Of a DNA stretch of 6,028 nucleotides, positions 1-5,881 are shown piece after piece (the first letter of the stretch is position 1; every line of letters starts with the position of its first letter). Made by a program: the position numbers and the translations under genes. The DNA is from Bacteroidales bacterium Bact_07. Lineage in GTDB: Bacteria > Bacteroidota > Bacteroidia > Bacteroidales > Tenuifilaceae. Where the stretch lies: NCBI GenBank assembly GCA_001603415.1, contig LUYY01000083.1:1-6028 (forward strand), in the 5' to 3' direction. Below the pieces are notes generated by a model. That model did no database searches, was not told the DNA's origin, and saw only the letters and a list, made by a program, of their open reading frames with translations.

Positions 1-144
1 CGATCTGGTTACGAAAATCTGCTTACATTAACTAAATGAGCCTCATCGGCGGTCAATTCCCAATTTTCATAGGAGGTTGAATTATGTTTCACGTTCTGCT
101 GGTAGGCTACCCTTTAAACTTTTTCCACCTTTTTCTGTTTAGTG

Positions 145-174
145 TTGCATAACAAAAATTTTGTCATATTTTTG
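145..174 (+). promoter_or_regulatory. Bacteroidota-type promoter of fur
   Basis: A TTG at 145-147 is followed after exactly 19 bases by TATTTTTG at 167-174. This matches the Bacteroidota primary sigma factor consensus (TTG near -33, TAnnTTTG near -7) with no mismatch. Transcription would begin near 180, leaving a leader of roughly 20 bases before the fur ATG at 203. The surrounding sequence is strongly AT-rich. The match is seen directly; its use as a promoter is inferred. Confidence 0.8.
149..167. promoter_or_regulatory. Palindromic operator inside the fur promoter spacer
   Basis: The core is a perfect 6-1-6 inverted repeat, ACAAAA-A-TTTTGT (152-164). It extends outward to AT...AT pairs at 149-150 and 166-167 with one mismatched pair between, giving a 19-base imperfect palindrome around A158. 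It fills the spacer between the two promoter elements, where a bound repressor would block RNA polymerase. Fur, PerR and Zur boxes also have odd-centred dyad symmetry (7-1-7), so autoregulation by the downstream Fur-family protein is the simplest reading. The bases differ from the classical Fur box, and an AT-rich palindrome of this size can occur by chance. Confidence 0.55.
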
Positions 175-202
175 CTATTTAAAGTAAGTCTAAATTTAAG
201 AT

Positions 203-676
203 ATGACCTGCAGCGATACTAAACTTGTAGTAAAACGGATACTTACCGATTACCTAGAACGCAAGGGGCACCGTAAAACGCCCGAGCGGTTTGCCATACT
301 CGATGAGATTTACTCTCAGGAATCGCACTTTGATATAGAGACCCTCTACATCAAAATGAAAAACAAGAACTACCAGGTAAGTAGGGCTACACTTTATAAC
401 ACCATCGATTTGTTGCTGGAGTGTGGCCTAGTAATTAAGCATCAGTTTGGCAAAAACTCATCGCTTTACGAAAAGGCTTACGAATGCAAACAGCACGATC
501 ACCTTATTTGCAGCCGGTGTGGCAAGGTAATTGAGTTTTGCGATCCCCGAATACAGGAGATTATCAACTCGGCTCAAAAGAACAGCGGTTTTACCGTTTC
601 GCACCATTCCCTTTATTTGTATGGGCTTTGCAGCGATTGCCAGAACGCAATTGATAAGGTAGAGCTAAGCGAGTAG
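203..676 (+). CDS. fur: Fur-family metal-responsive transcriptional repressor
   Basis: This 157-residue cytoplasmic regulator has the normal Fur length and two-domain plan. Residues 1-85 form the winged-helix DNA-binding domain, with the recognition helix at VSRATLYNTIDLL (59-71). Residues 86-157 form the dimerisation and metal domain. Structural zinc ligands are two CxxC pairs, C103/C106 and C143/C146. Candidate regulatory metal ligands are H42, E90, H98 and H100. The residue five after C106 is E111; in PerR the equivalent is the Asp that makes it peroxide-sensitive, while Fur-like iron sensors have Glu, so this is more likely an iron sensor than a PerR. The ATG at 203 lies about 20 bases after the predicted transcription start, and a palindrome in its promoter suggests autoregulation. 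The gene lies upstream of purA, an order I recall from other Bacteroidales. Family assignment is firm; the metal sensed is inferred, and Zur is not excluded. Confidence 0.93.
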   Translation: MTCSDTKLVVKRILTDYLERKGHRKTPERFAILDEIYSQESHFDIETLYIKMKNKNYQVSRATLYNTIDLLLECGLVIKHQFGKNSSLYEKAYECKQHDHLICSRCGKVIEFCDPRIQEIINSAQKNSGFTVSHHSLYLYGLCSDCQNAIDKVELSE

Positions 677-748
677 AATTGTTAATATCTTCTTTCTCAA
701 ATTTCCTGTAAATTCATTACCTTTATATGCTTTTTGGCTTGTACTTTT

Positions 749-784
749 ATGAGTCACTATTAGTTGATTCATGGAAGTTTTTTT
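749..784 (+). promoter_or_regulatory. Hairpin plus T-run in the fur-purA gap (possible attenuator or weak terminator)
   Basis: ATGAGTCA (749-756) pairs with TGATTCAT (765-772) across an 8-base loop, giving 8 pairs including one G-U. Five bases later comes a run of seven T (778-784). It resembles a weak intrinsic terminator, but the stem is AT-rich and the T-run is not immediately adjacent. It could end part of the fur transcripts, or lie in the purA leader, 31 bases before the chosen purA start. I see no purine riboswitch. The pairing is observed; the function is inferred. Confidence 0.35.
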
Positions 785-814
785 GATGCCATGGTGCAAA
801 AAAATATTAAGGTG

Positions 815-2083
815 ATGAGTAAAGTTGATATTCTTTTAGGGCTCCAATGGGGCGACGAGGGTAAAGGGAAAGTGGTAGATGTTTTAACTCCCCACTACAA
901 CGTAATTGCACGATTTCAGGGCGGTCCAAACGCAGGCCATTCGCTGGAGTTTAACAACATTAAACATGTGCTGCATACCATTCCTTCCGGGGTGTTCCAT
1001 CCCGGGTGCATCAACGTAATTGGGAATGGTGTGGTGATTGACCCCATAATCCTTGCCGAGGAGATTCACTCGCTGGAAAAGTTAGGGGTTAACCTGAAAA
1101 AATCTCTTAAGATATCCAAAAAAGCCCACCTTATTCTGCCATCACATCGTGAGCTTGATGCAGCCTCGGAGGCTGCAAAGGGCAAGGGAAAGATTGGTTC
1201 GACCCTTAAGGGCATTGGCCCAACCTATATGGATAAAACCGGACGCAATGGGTTACGCGTAGGCGATATCCTGCTGCCCGACTTTAGAGATCGATACGAT
1301 TTCCTTAAAAATAAGCACAAGGAGATATTAAGACAGTATAACTATGCCAGCAACATTGAGCAGCACGAGGATGAGTGGTTTAAAGGGATTGAAATACTGA
1401 GGCAGTACGACCTTATAGATTCAGAGTACGAAATAAACAGTTATATTAAGCAAGGCAAAAAGGTACTTGCCGAAGGTGCTCAGGGCTCATTACTCGATAT
1501 CGATTTTGGCTCATATCCTTTTGTAACCTCGTCCAACACCATTTGTGCCGGGGCTTGCACCGGGTTAGGTATTGCGCCTCACGTGGTTGGGGAGGTTTAT
1601 GGTATATTTAAGGCATACTGCACACGTGTTGGCTCAGGCCCATTCCCTACCGAGCTCGACAATGAGATAGGAGAGAAGATTCGTAAAATTGGCGCCGAGT
1701 ATGGTGCCACCACAGGCCGTCCCCGCCGTTGCGGCTGGCTCGATTTGGTAGCCCTAAAATATGCCATCATGCTCAATGGAGTTACCCAACTAATCATGAC
1801 CAAGCCCGATGTGCTTGATTCTTTTGAGACCATAAAGGTTGCTGTGGCATACAGGGTAAACGGCGTTGAGTCCGACAGAATACCTTACGACATTAACTCG
1901 CCCATTGAGCCTGTTTACAAGGAGTTTAAGGGATGGATGAGCGATATTTCAGGTTTCAAATCCGAAGATGATTTGCCCGAGGAGCTTATGGCATACATTA
2001 GGTTTATTGAACAGGAAACGGGCGTTCCTGTTAAAATAATTTCGGTTGGTCCTAACAGGGACGAGACCATTGTGAGAGAGTAA
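815..2083 (+). CDS. purA: Adenylosuccinate synthetase
   Basis: PurA (EC 6.3.4.4) condenses IMP with aspartate using GTP to give adenylosuccinate, the first committed step to AMP, in the cytoplasm. The 422 residues carry the full signature set: phosphate-binding loop GLQWGDEGKGK (9-19) with catalytic D14; GGPNAGH ending in catalytic H42; IMP-site segment STLKGIGPTYMDKTGR (129-144) with R144; EGAQGSLLDIDFG (220-232); GATTGRPRRCGWLD (297-310); guanine-specificity motif TKPD (329-332); and a C-terminal SVGPNRDET. Length and motifs are complete, so it should be active. The frame stays open upstream to a TTG at 764 and an ATG at 791. I chose the ATG at 815 because it gives MSKVDILLGLQWG, the usual Bacteroidales PurA beginning, while the extra 17 residues match nothing in the family. 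It may be co-transcribed with fur, 138 bases upstream. Its stop lies only 6 bases from that of the convergent gene. Confidence 0.97.
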   Translation: MSKVDILLGLQWGDEGKGKVVDVLTPHYNVIARFQGGPNAGHSLEFNNIKHVLHTIPSGVFHPGCINVIGNGVVIDPIILAEEIHSLEKLGVNLKKSLKISKKAHLILPSHRELDAASEAAKGKGKIGSTLKGIGPTYMDKTGRNGLRVGDILLPDFRDRYDFLKNKHKEILRQYNYASNIEQHEDEWFKGIEILRQYDLIDSEYEINSYIKQGKKVLAEGAQGSLLDIDFGSYPFVTSSNTICAGACTGLGIAPHVVGEVYGIFKAYCTRVGSGPFPTELDNEIGEKIRKIGAEYGATTGRPRRCGWLDLVALKYAIMLNGVTQLIMTKPDVLDSFETIKVAVAYRVNGVESDRIPYDINSPIEPVYKEFKGWMSDISGFKSEDDLPEELMAYIRFIEQETGVPVKIISVGPNRDETIVRE

Positions 2084-2089
2084 AGAGAA

Positions 2090-2758
2090 CTAAAAAGGTA
2101 ACTTTACAAGTGGATTTTCGATGGGCTTGGCGTTCTGCCAGGCCTTACTTTTTTGGTAGTTGCTTAGCTCCCACACCACACCGCTAAGTCCGGTGGATTG
2201 GTCCATAAGGCGGGTGCTTTGCTCCAGGTTGGTTTCGATTTTCTTTAAAAAGTCATCGTCGGAAAAAACTCGTAACCCGAGATACCGTATAACGTCGAAA
2301 TTACCTGTGAGGCATGTGGGCCAAGAAAAGTTTCCAGTGGGTGAAGTTAGTAAAACGTTGGCTTCCCATTCAATGGTGTAGGGTAGTGTACCTTTCCTGT
2401 CGAGCCTAACCTTATCGAGGCTTAGGCTAAGCGCATTTGAGGGGGAAAGTTTTTTCTCAAGATTGCCTTTCCAAATCACATTACCTTTTGAGTCGGTTAT
2501 TCTGATTTTGCTTTTGTTTATAATGATTTCCTCTGCCCTTGGCAGGGTTAGGCTTATTGCATTTGATAGTTGTTCCTGAATAGCAGTAAACGAAACGATT
2601 GACGATACAAGCGATGCGCTCTCGTCGATGGTTTGAACCTCAATAGCAAACCTATCTATTTCAACCTGAGGGTATGCAGTTACTTGCGAAAATGTGGGTT
2701 TTGAAAAGAGATTTAGAAAGATAAAAATAAAATAAGAGGACATCCGCAAAGCGGACAT
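2090..2758 (-). CDS. Exported protein of unknown function
   Basis: I do not recognise this 222-residue protein. It begins with a Sec signal peptide: Arg5, a hydrophobic stretch YFIFIFLNLF (9-18), then a likely signal peptidase I cut after TFS (22-24) before Gln25. There is no lipobox. The mature part of about 198 residues alternates short hydrophobic and polar stretches (for example KIRITDSKGNVIWKGNLEK and TIEWEANVLLTS), which suggests a beta-rich periplasmic domain, then a more helical segment with DDDFLKKIETNLEQS. It has one cysteine in the mature part, so no disulfide. The start is uncertain: the frame runs back to 2866, overlapping the transporter gene, with other ATGs at 2809 and 2743. 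I chose 2758 because it follows the transporter stop by 19 bases and leaves an Arg before the signal core. The tight same-strand spacing suggests an operon with the transporter; a shared role is only inference. Confidence 0.75.
   Translation of the reverse strand: MSALRMSSYFIFIFLNLFSKPTFSQVTAYPQVEIDRFAIEVQTIDESASLVSSIVSFTAIQEQLSNAISLTLPRAEEIIINKSKIRITDSKGNVIWKGNLEKKLSPSNALSLSLDKVRLDRKGTLPYTIEWEANVLLTSPTGNFSWPTCLTGNFDVIRYLGLRVFSDDDFLKKIETNLEQSTRLMDQSTGLSGVVWELSNYQKSKAWQNAKPIENPLVKLPF
2740..2758 (-). promoter_or_regulatory. Hairpin over the start codons of the exported-protein gene
   Basis: On the minus strand, GGATGTCC occurs twice (2760-2753 and 2745-2738), 15 bases apart and in frame, so both candidate ATG starts (2758 and 2743) have the same context. 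The mRNA can fold as AUGUCCGC-UUU-GCGGAUGU, an 8-pair stem with two G-U pairs and a 3-base loop, placing one AUG in each arm. It would hinder initiation unless opened, for instance by ribosomes finishing the transporter gene 19 bases upstream. Structure is seen; translational coupling is inferred. Confidence 0.4.
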
Positions 2759-2777
2759 CCCCTTTAAAAGCGAAAAA

Positions 2778-4175
2778 TTATTTCTGAATATTCGGTAATT
2801 CAAGGCCATAACCTTTCTTCTTATCTTCGGCTTTAAGCAGCAAGGCAAAAACCAGAGCAAGAACACCTAATGAGGTGAAGATTATCATTGGTAAGGTATA
2901 GTTATAGGTGTTAACGGTAACCCCTTCAACAACTTTTTGGCCGGTAACACAGTATTTGTCAAGTACCCAACCAATAAGGGCAGGAACACCCATTAACCCC
3001 CAGTTTTGTACCCAAAAGATTAAGGAGTAGGCAGTACCCAGCTGGTTTTCAGGGATAATTTTGGGAACTGAAGGCCACATGGCCGAGGGAACCAGCGAGA
3101 ATCCGATGCCAAGGATAATTATGAGGATAATTGCAATAATCCAGTGATTGAGGAAGGGGATTGAAAACATGGTGTGTACAAATATTAGCAGGAGTGAACC
3201 AATCAGCATGATGGTTGCCCCTTTACCTTTTCGGTCGTAAATATTACCGAAAAAGGGAGTAAGGAGGATAGTACCAAAGGGAAGCATGGCAGGGATTGCG
3301 CCGGCAAGCGACTCATCTACACCAAACTTGTTAACCATTAGGTCAGCTGCGTACTTGAGGAATGGGAATACAGCCGAATAGAACAATACGCAAAGTATTG
3401 CGATGTACCACCATCCCCTATTGGTGATAATATTGAAAATATCAGATATTTTGAATGCCTCTTCGTCGTTGGTAATATTGTTCTGCTTATCGTATTCGGC
3501 CTGTGAAGCATCGAGTTTCTTATCCATGAAGGTGTAGATGATAAATGAAATAAGGCCGATAACCAAGAGGATTAGGCAAAAAAGAATAGGTTTTGAAACA
3601 TGGCCAAAAGCCTTAGCTATAGGTACCGACGTGGCGAGTGCCAGAGCAGTGCCCAAACGGGCAGTTGCCATTTCCAAACCCATGGCAAGGGCTAACTCTT
3701 TACCCTTGAACCATTTTACAATGATTTTTGAAACGGTTATACCGGCCACCTCAACACCCACTCCAAAAATGGCGTAACCAAGGGCAGCCATGAAAACCTG
3801 AGCCTTGATTGGGAAAATCCAGAGTACATTCCAAACTTGCCCATCGAGAGCATGGGTTGATACAGCCCAAAATTTAATGGAGGTACCAATCACCATAATG
3901 GTTGCGGCCATTAAACCGGTAAACCGAACGCCCATCTTGTCGAGGATTATACCCCCAATGATGAGCATAAATAGGAATACATTAAACCATCCGTACGCAC
4001 TAGTAAAAAGTCCGTATTCTGAACTATCCCATGAGAGTTGTTGTTCTAAGAGCCCTTTCAGCGGGGCCATAACATCGGTTAGGTAATAACCGGTTAACAT
4101 GGTAAAGGCTACAACTGCCAGGGCAGTCCAACGTGCCCATGCATGATCGCGCAGTGTTTGTCGAATCTTTTCCAT
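2778..4175 (-). CDS. MFSD1-like major facilitator superfamily transporter
   Basis: This 465-residue inner-membrane protein has the hydrophobicity of a 12-helix MFS carrier, with a charged central loop (about 217-245) between the two six-helix halves. MFS motif A appears after helix 2 as GGIILDKMGVRFTG (74-87) and again in the second half as GNIYDRKGKGA (310-320). Several stretches resemble the MFSD1 branch: SSEYGLFTSAYGWFNV (51-66), KWFKGKELALAMGLEMATARLG (154-175) and SAMWPSVPKIIPENQLGTAYS (364-384). E142 and R173 are 31 residues apart, the same spacing as the Glu-Arg pair I recall for dipeptide binding in mammalian MFSD1. A dipeptide or other small-molecule substrate is therefore possible, but neither substrate nor direction can be read from sequence. 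The ATG at 4175 gives a short basic cytoplasmic N-terminus. It is probably the first gene of a two-gene operon with the exported protein downstream, and it starts beyond the terminator of the SPOR gene, so it should have its own promoter, which I could not place with confidence. Confidence 0.9.
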   Translation of the reverse strand: MEKIRQTLRDHAWARWTALAVVAFTMLTGYYLTDVMAPLKGLLEQQLSWDSSEYGLFTSAYGWFNVFLFMLIIGGIILDKMGVRFTGLMAATIMVIGTSIKFWAVSTHALDGQVWNVLWIFPIKAQVFMAALGYAIFGVGVEVAGITVSKIIVKWFKGKELALAMGLEMATARLGTALALATSVPIAKAFGHVSKPILFCLILLVIGLISFIIYTFMDKKLDASQAEYDKQNNITNDEEAFKISDIFNIITNRGWWYIAILCVLFYSAVFPFLKYAADLMVNKFGVDESLAGAIPAMLPFGTILLTPFFGNIYDRKGKGATIMLIGSLLLIFVHTMFSIPFLNHWIIAIILIIILGIGFSLVPSAMWPSVPKIIPENQLGTAYSLIFWVQNWGLMGVPALIGWVLDKYCVTGQKVVEGVTVNTYNYTLPMIIFTSLGVLALVFALLLKAEDKKKGYGLELPNIQK

Positions 4176-4202
4176 TTGGTTAATAAATTAGGTTTAGTTT
4201 GT

Positions 4203-4235
4203 TTTGAGCAGCAAATAAAATCAAAATAGCTCAAA
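4203..4235. repeat. Inverted repeat in the transporter leader region
   Basis: TTTGAGC (4203-4209) and GCTCAAA (4229-4235) form a perfect 7-base inverted repeat 19 bases apart, 28 to 60 bases upstream of the transporter ATG. Two copies of CAAAATA (4222-4228, 4236-4242; TATTTTG on the minus strand) and a TTGAC (minus strand, 4255-4251) lie nearby and resemble promoter pieces, but none has standard spacing. It could be a regulator site or a leader hairpin. Confidence 0.3.
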
Positions 4236-4260
4236 CAAAATACATTTTTTGTCAATAAAA

Positions 4261-4287
4261 TAAAAAACCGCCATAAAATTGGCGGTT
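4261..4287 (-). terminator. Intrinsic terminator of the SPOR-domain gene
   Basis: AACCGCCA (4266-4273) and TGGCGGTT (4280-4287) form a perfect 8-pair stem with a 6-base loop. Read on the minus strand the stem runs straight into TTTTTTA (4267-4261), a classical Rho-independent terminator. It begins 20 bases after the SPOR gene stop codon and so separates that gene from the transporter gene next downstream. On the plus strand there is no matching T-run after the stem, so it looks one-directional. Confidence 0.88.
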
Positions 4288-4307
4288 CTATGAGGGGTTA
4301 GCAAACG

Positions 4308-4760
4308 CTATTTATTTTCATATACCCACATTTCAAGAGGTTCGTCGGGGCGTTCGGCGTTAATGCGCTCAATTTCATTAAATGCTTTGCTGTAAGTATC
4401 GAACTGGCCTATGGAAACCAGCTTGAACCCGTTGGGCGAGTCAAGAATTTTTGTTTTAGTGAACCCCATCTTATGTACATCCTCTTCCCAAGCGGTGGCA
4501 TTTGAGGGAACTTTAAAACTCCCAATTATTACGTGGAAACGGTAAGTGGATTCATACTCTTGCTGCTTACGCATTTCTTCCTGACGGGCTTGCTCCTCGG
4601 CTATTCTTTTTTGTTCCTCTTCAAAAGCTTTTGCTTTTGCTATGCTGTCCTCTTTAGCTTTTTGCAGGGCAATAGGGTCAACCTTTTTGTCTTTTTTAAA
4701 GTACTTACAACCTGTTCCAACAAAAGCTGCCAGCACAATAAACAGTATAACTCTTTTCAT
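4308..4760 (-). CDS. SPOR-domain lipoprotein
   Basis: This 150-residue protein is probably a periplasm-facing lipoprotein that binds peptidoglycan. The N-terminus MKRVILFIVLAAFVGTGC is a lipoprotein signal with the lipidated Cys at 18; the residue three before it is Gly rather than the usual Leu, a slightly loose lipobox. Residues 19-26 (KYFKKDKK) lack the acidic-residue export motif that sends Bacteroidota lipoproteins to the cell surface. Residues 30-70 are rich in Lys, Glu, Gln and Ala and should form a helix or coiled-coil spacer. Residues 73-149 form a SPOR domain (FHVIIGSFKVPSNA..., GFKLVSIGQF, ending in WVYE). SPOR domains are known to bind peptidoglycan strands stripped of side peptides, often at division sites. 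The gene has its own terminator and a plausible promoter, so it looks monocistronic. The domain call is strong; the exact cellular role is unknown. Confidence 0.9.
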   Translation of the reverse strand: MKRVILFIVLAAFVGTGCKYFKKDKKVDPIALQKAKEDSIAKAKAFEEEQKRIAEEQARQEEMRKQQEYESTYRFHVIIGSFKVPSNATAWEEDVHKMGFTKTKILDSPNGFKLVSIGQFDTYSKAFNEIERINAERPDEPLEMWVYENK

Positions 4761-4791
4761 AGGATTTCTTGGTTATGGGTTAAATTCATTG

Positions 4792-4821
4792 CAATATATA
4801 CACAAATTTTTAATAAATCAA
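4792..4821 (-). promoter_or_regulatory. Possible promoter of the SPOR-domain gene
   Basis: Read on the minus strand, TTG (4821-4819) is followed after 20 bases by TATATTG (4798-4792), which resembles TAnnTTTG with one T missing. It would start transcription about 25 bases before the ATG at 4760. The whole gap is AT-rich, so a chance match is possible. An AT-only inverted repeat, AATAAAT/ATTTATT (4812-4829), overlaps the TTG. Confidence 0.35.
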
Positions 4822-4877
4822 AATTTATTGATAAAAGTTCAAGCAATTGTACTGATTTTTAAATAGTTTAGAATGAT

Positions 4878-5801
4878 TTAGTCGGTAAAGGGAGTGTTAC
4901 TTTCAAAATCGGGATGGTAGTACTGGTTGCTTTCAAGGTCCTGAACCCACCCTCTGAACCCATGATTTTCCAATACATCAACCACTTTTCTATACTCATT
5001 GATACCTACATGTTGGCTTAACTCGGCTGGCAGCAAAAGCTTTGCTGGTGGGTAATACTGCGACATGAGTGAAACGTGGAGTTTTGGCGAAACCTCTTCG
5101 GCAAGGAAGTTGAGTAGGTTGATACTATCCTCGGCATGACCAGGCAAAACCAGGTGCCGAATAATCAAACCAAATTCTGCTAAACCCTCGTTGTTTACGA
5201 TTAAGCTCGATCCCTTTTGCCTATACATTTCTTTTATAGCGTTTGATGCTACCTGAAAGTAGTCCGATACCCCAGAGTATCGTAAGGCTAAATTGTTATT
5301 ATAGTATTTTAGGTCGGGGAGGTAAACGTCAACTATGCCTTCGAGCTTTTTCAAGGTTTCTACCTTGTCGTATCCGTTGGAGTTGTAAACAGTTATAGGT
5401 TTATATCCCGATTCATTTAAAGCATTAATTATTTCAACCATCTGAGCAACCTGATGCGATGGGGAAACAAATCCAAGTATGCTAATTCCTGTGTCGAGAA
5501 TTCGTTTTATTTCGTCAACAATGATGCTGGTATTGGTTAACCAATTGTTGACTAAGGAATTATTTCGGCTTATTTGGTAATTTTGGCAAAAAATACATTG
5601 CAGGTTGCAGTGGGCAAAAAAAACGTTGCAAATTCCCTTTTCCCCTGATATTACGGGCTCCTCGCCCCTGTGGGGGAAAATTGACGATACCATTGGATTT
5701 GCACCAACATTACAATAACCGGTTTGGGTATGCCTATTTACGCCGCATTCGTGTGGGCAAAGGGTACAAAACGATAGGTCGAAAATATTTTGCTTTTCCA
5801 T
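4878..5801 (-). CDS. PflX-like radical SAM protein (COG1313 type)
   Basis: This 307-residue cytoplasmic iron-sulfur protein belongs to the uncharacterised PflX-like radical SAM group, related in sequence to pyruvate formate-lyase activating enzymes. The radical SAM cluster motif CxxxCxxC is at C65, C69 and C72 (HCNLQCIFCQNYQIS), preceded by the SGEKG segment (52-56) usual in the group. A second cysteine set, C12, C15, C19 and C30 (CTLCPHECG...GYC), opens the protein as in COG1313 members and may hold another metal centre. Other group segments are FPHRGEEP (42-49), SPSHQ (113-117), VYNSNGYD (138-145), DVYLPDLKY (158-166), RHLVLPGH (215-222), MSQYYPP (246-252) and FRGWVQ (282-287). The protein looks full length. 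No glycyl-radical enzyme or other obvious partner lies beside it in the window, so its substrate cannot be inferred. The ATG at 5801 is the only start preserving the first cysteines. No terminator is evident after its stop. Confidence 0.9.
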   Translation of the reverse strand: MEKQNIFDLSFCTLCPHECGVNRHTQTGYCNVGANPMVSSIFPHRGEEPVISGEKGICNVFFAHCNLQCIFCQNYQISRNNSLVNNWLTNTSIIVDEIKRILDTGISILGFVSPSHQVAQMVEIINALNESGYKPITVYNSNGYDKVETLKKLEGIVDVYLPDLKYYNNNLALRYSGVSDYFQVASNAIKEMYRQKGSSLIVNNEGLAEFGLIIRHLVLPGHAEDSINLLNFLAEEVSPKLHVSLMSQYYPPAKLLLPAELSQHVGINEYRKVVDVLENHGFRGWVQDLESNQYYHPDFESNTPFTD

Positions 5802-5805
5802 GCCC

Positions 5806-5813
5806 CAAAAATA
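5806..5813 (-). promoter_or_regulatory. -7 element adjacent to the radical SAM start codon
   Basis: Read on the minus strand, TATTTTTG (5813-5806) matches TAnnTTTG exactly and ends only 4 bases before the ATG at 5801. It would place the transcription start at or within a few bases of the ATG, giving a leaderless mRNA. No TTG is found at the proper distance upstream, which lowers confidence. Confidence 0.35.
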
Positions 5814-5881
5814 CTAAACTCCTCTAAAAATTTTCCGCCTCACTTTTTCAGGTTAACGCACTCTAATTCCTTCCCTTTTAC

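Noticed and set aside
1..39. Plus-strand frame 1 reads RSGYENLLTLTK to a TGA at 37-39 and could be the C-terminus of a gene entering from the left.
   Set aside because: Twelve residues, no recognisable family signature, and the other two plus frames also close within a similar distance.
101..111. GGTAG-G-CTACC 5-1-5 palindrome upstream of the fur promoter.
   Set aside because: Short, not extendable, and outside the promoter elements; likely chance.
1..120. A minus-strand frame of about 34 residues (ending ELTADEAHLVNVSRFS) across the left edge region.
   Set aside because: It is closed by a stop upstream, has no good start codon (only GTG), and resembles nothing I recognise.
84..152. A 22-codon plus-strand reading frame (MFHVLLVGYPLNFF...) with a perfect AGGAGG at 71-76, 7 bases before its ATG.
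   Set aside because: Bacteroidota rarely depend on Shine-Dalgarno sites, the frame ends inside the fur promoter spacer, and it lies upstream of the predicted transcription start. I do not call it a gene, though a short hydrophobic peptide is not impossible.
677..748. TACTTTTA at 742-749 as the -7 element of a purA promoter.
   Set aside because: One base differs from TAnnTTTG and no TTG lies at the right distance upstream.
764..814. A 17-residue N-terminal extension of PurA from TTG at 764 or ATG at 791.
   Set aside because: The family begins just before the K-V-D-x-L-L-G-L-Q-W-G segment, and the extension overlaps the hairpin and T-run.
2080..2107. GTAAAG/CTTTAC inverted repeat across the purA stop region as a shared terminator for the convergent genes.
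   Set aside because: Only 6 pairs with a 16-base loop and no proper T-run on either strand; no terminator can be supported between purA and the convergent gene.
2759..2866. A 36-residue longer form of the exported protein starting at 2866, or 17 residues longer from 2809.
   Set aside because: These would overlap the transporter coding sequence and put a long charged segment ahead of the signal peptide. The 2809 start is less unlikely than 2866.
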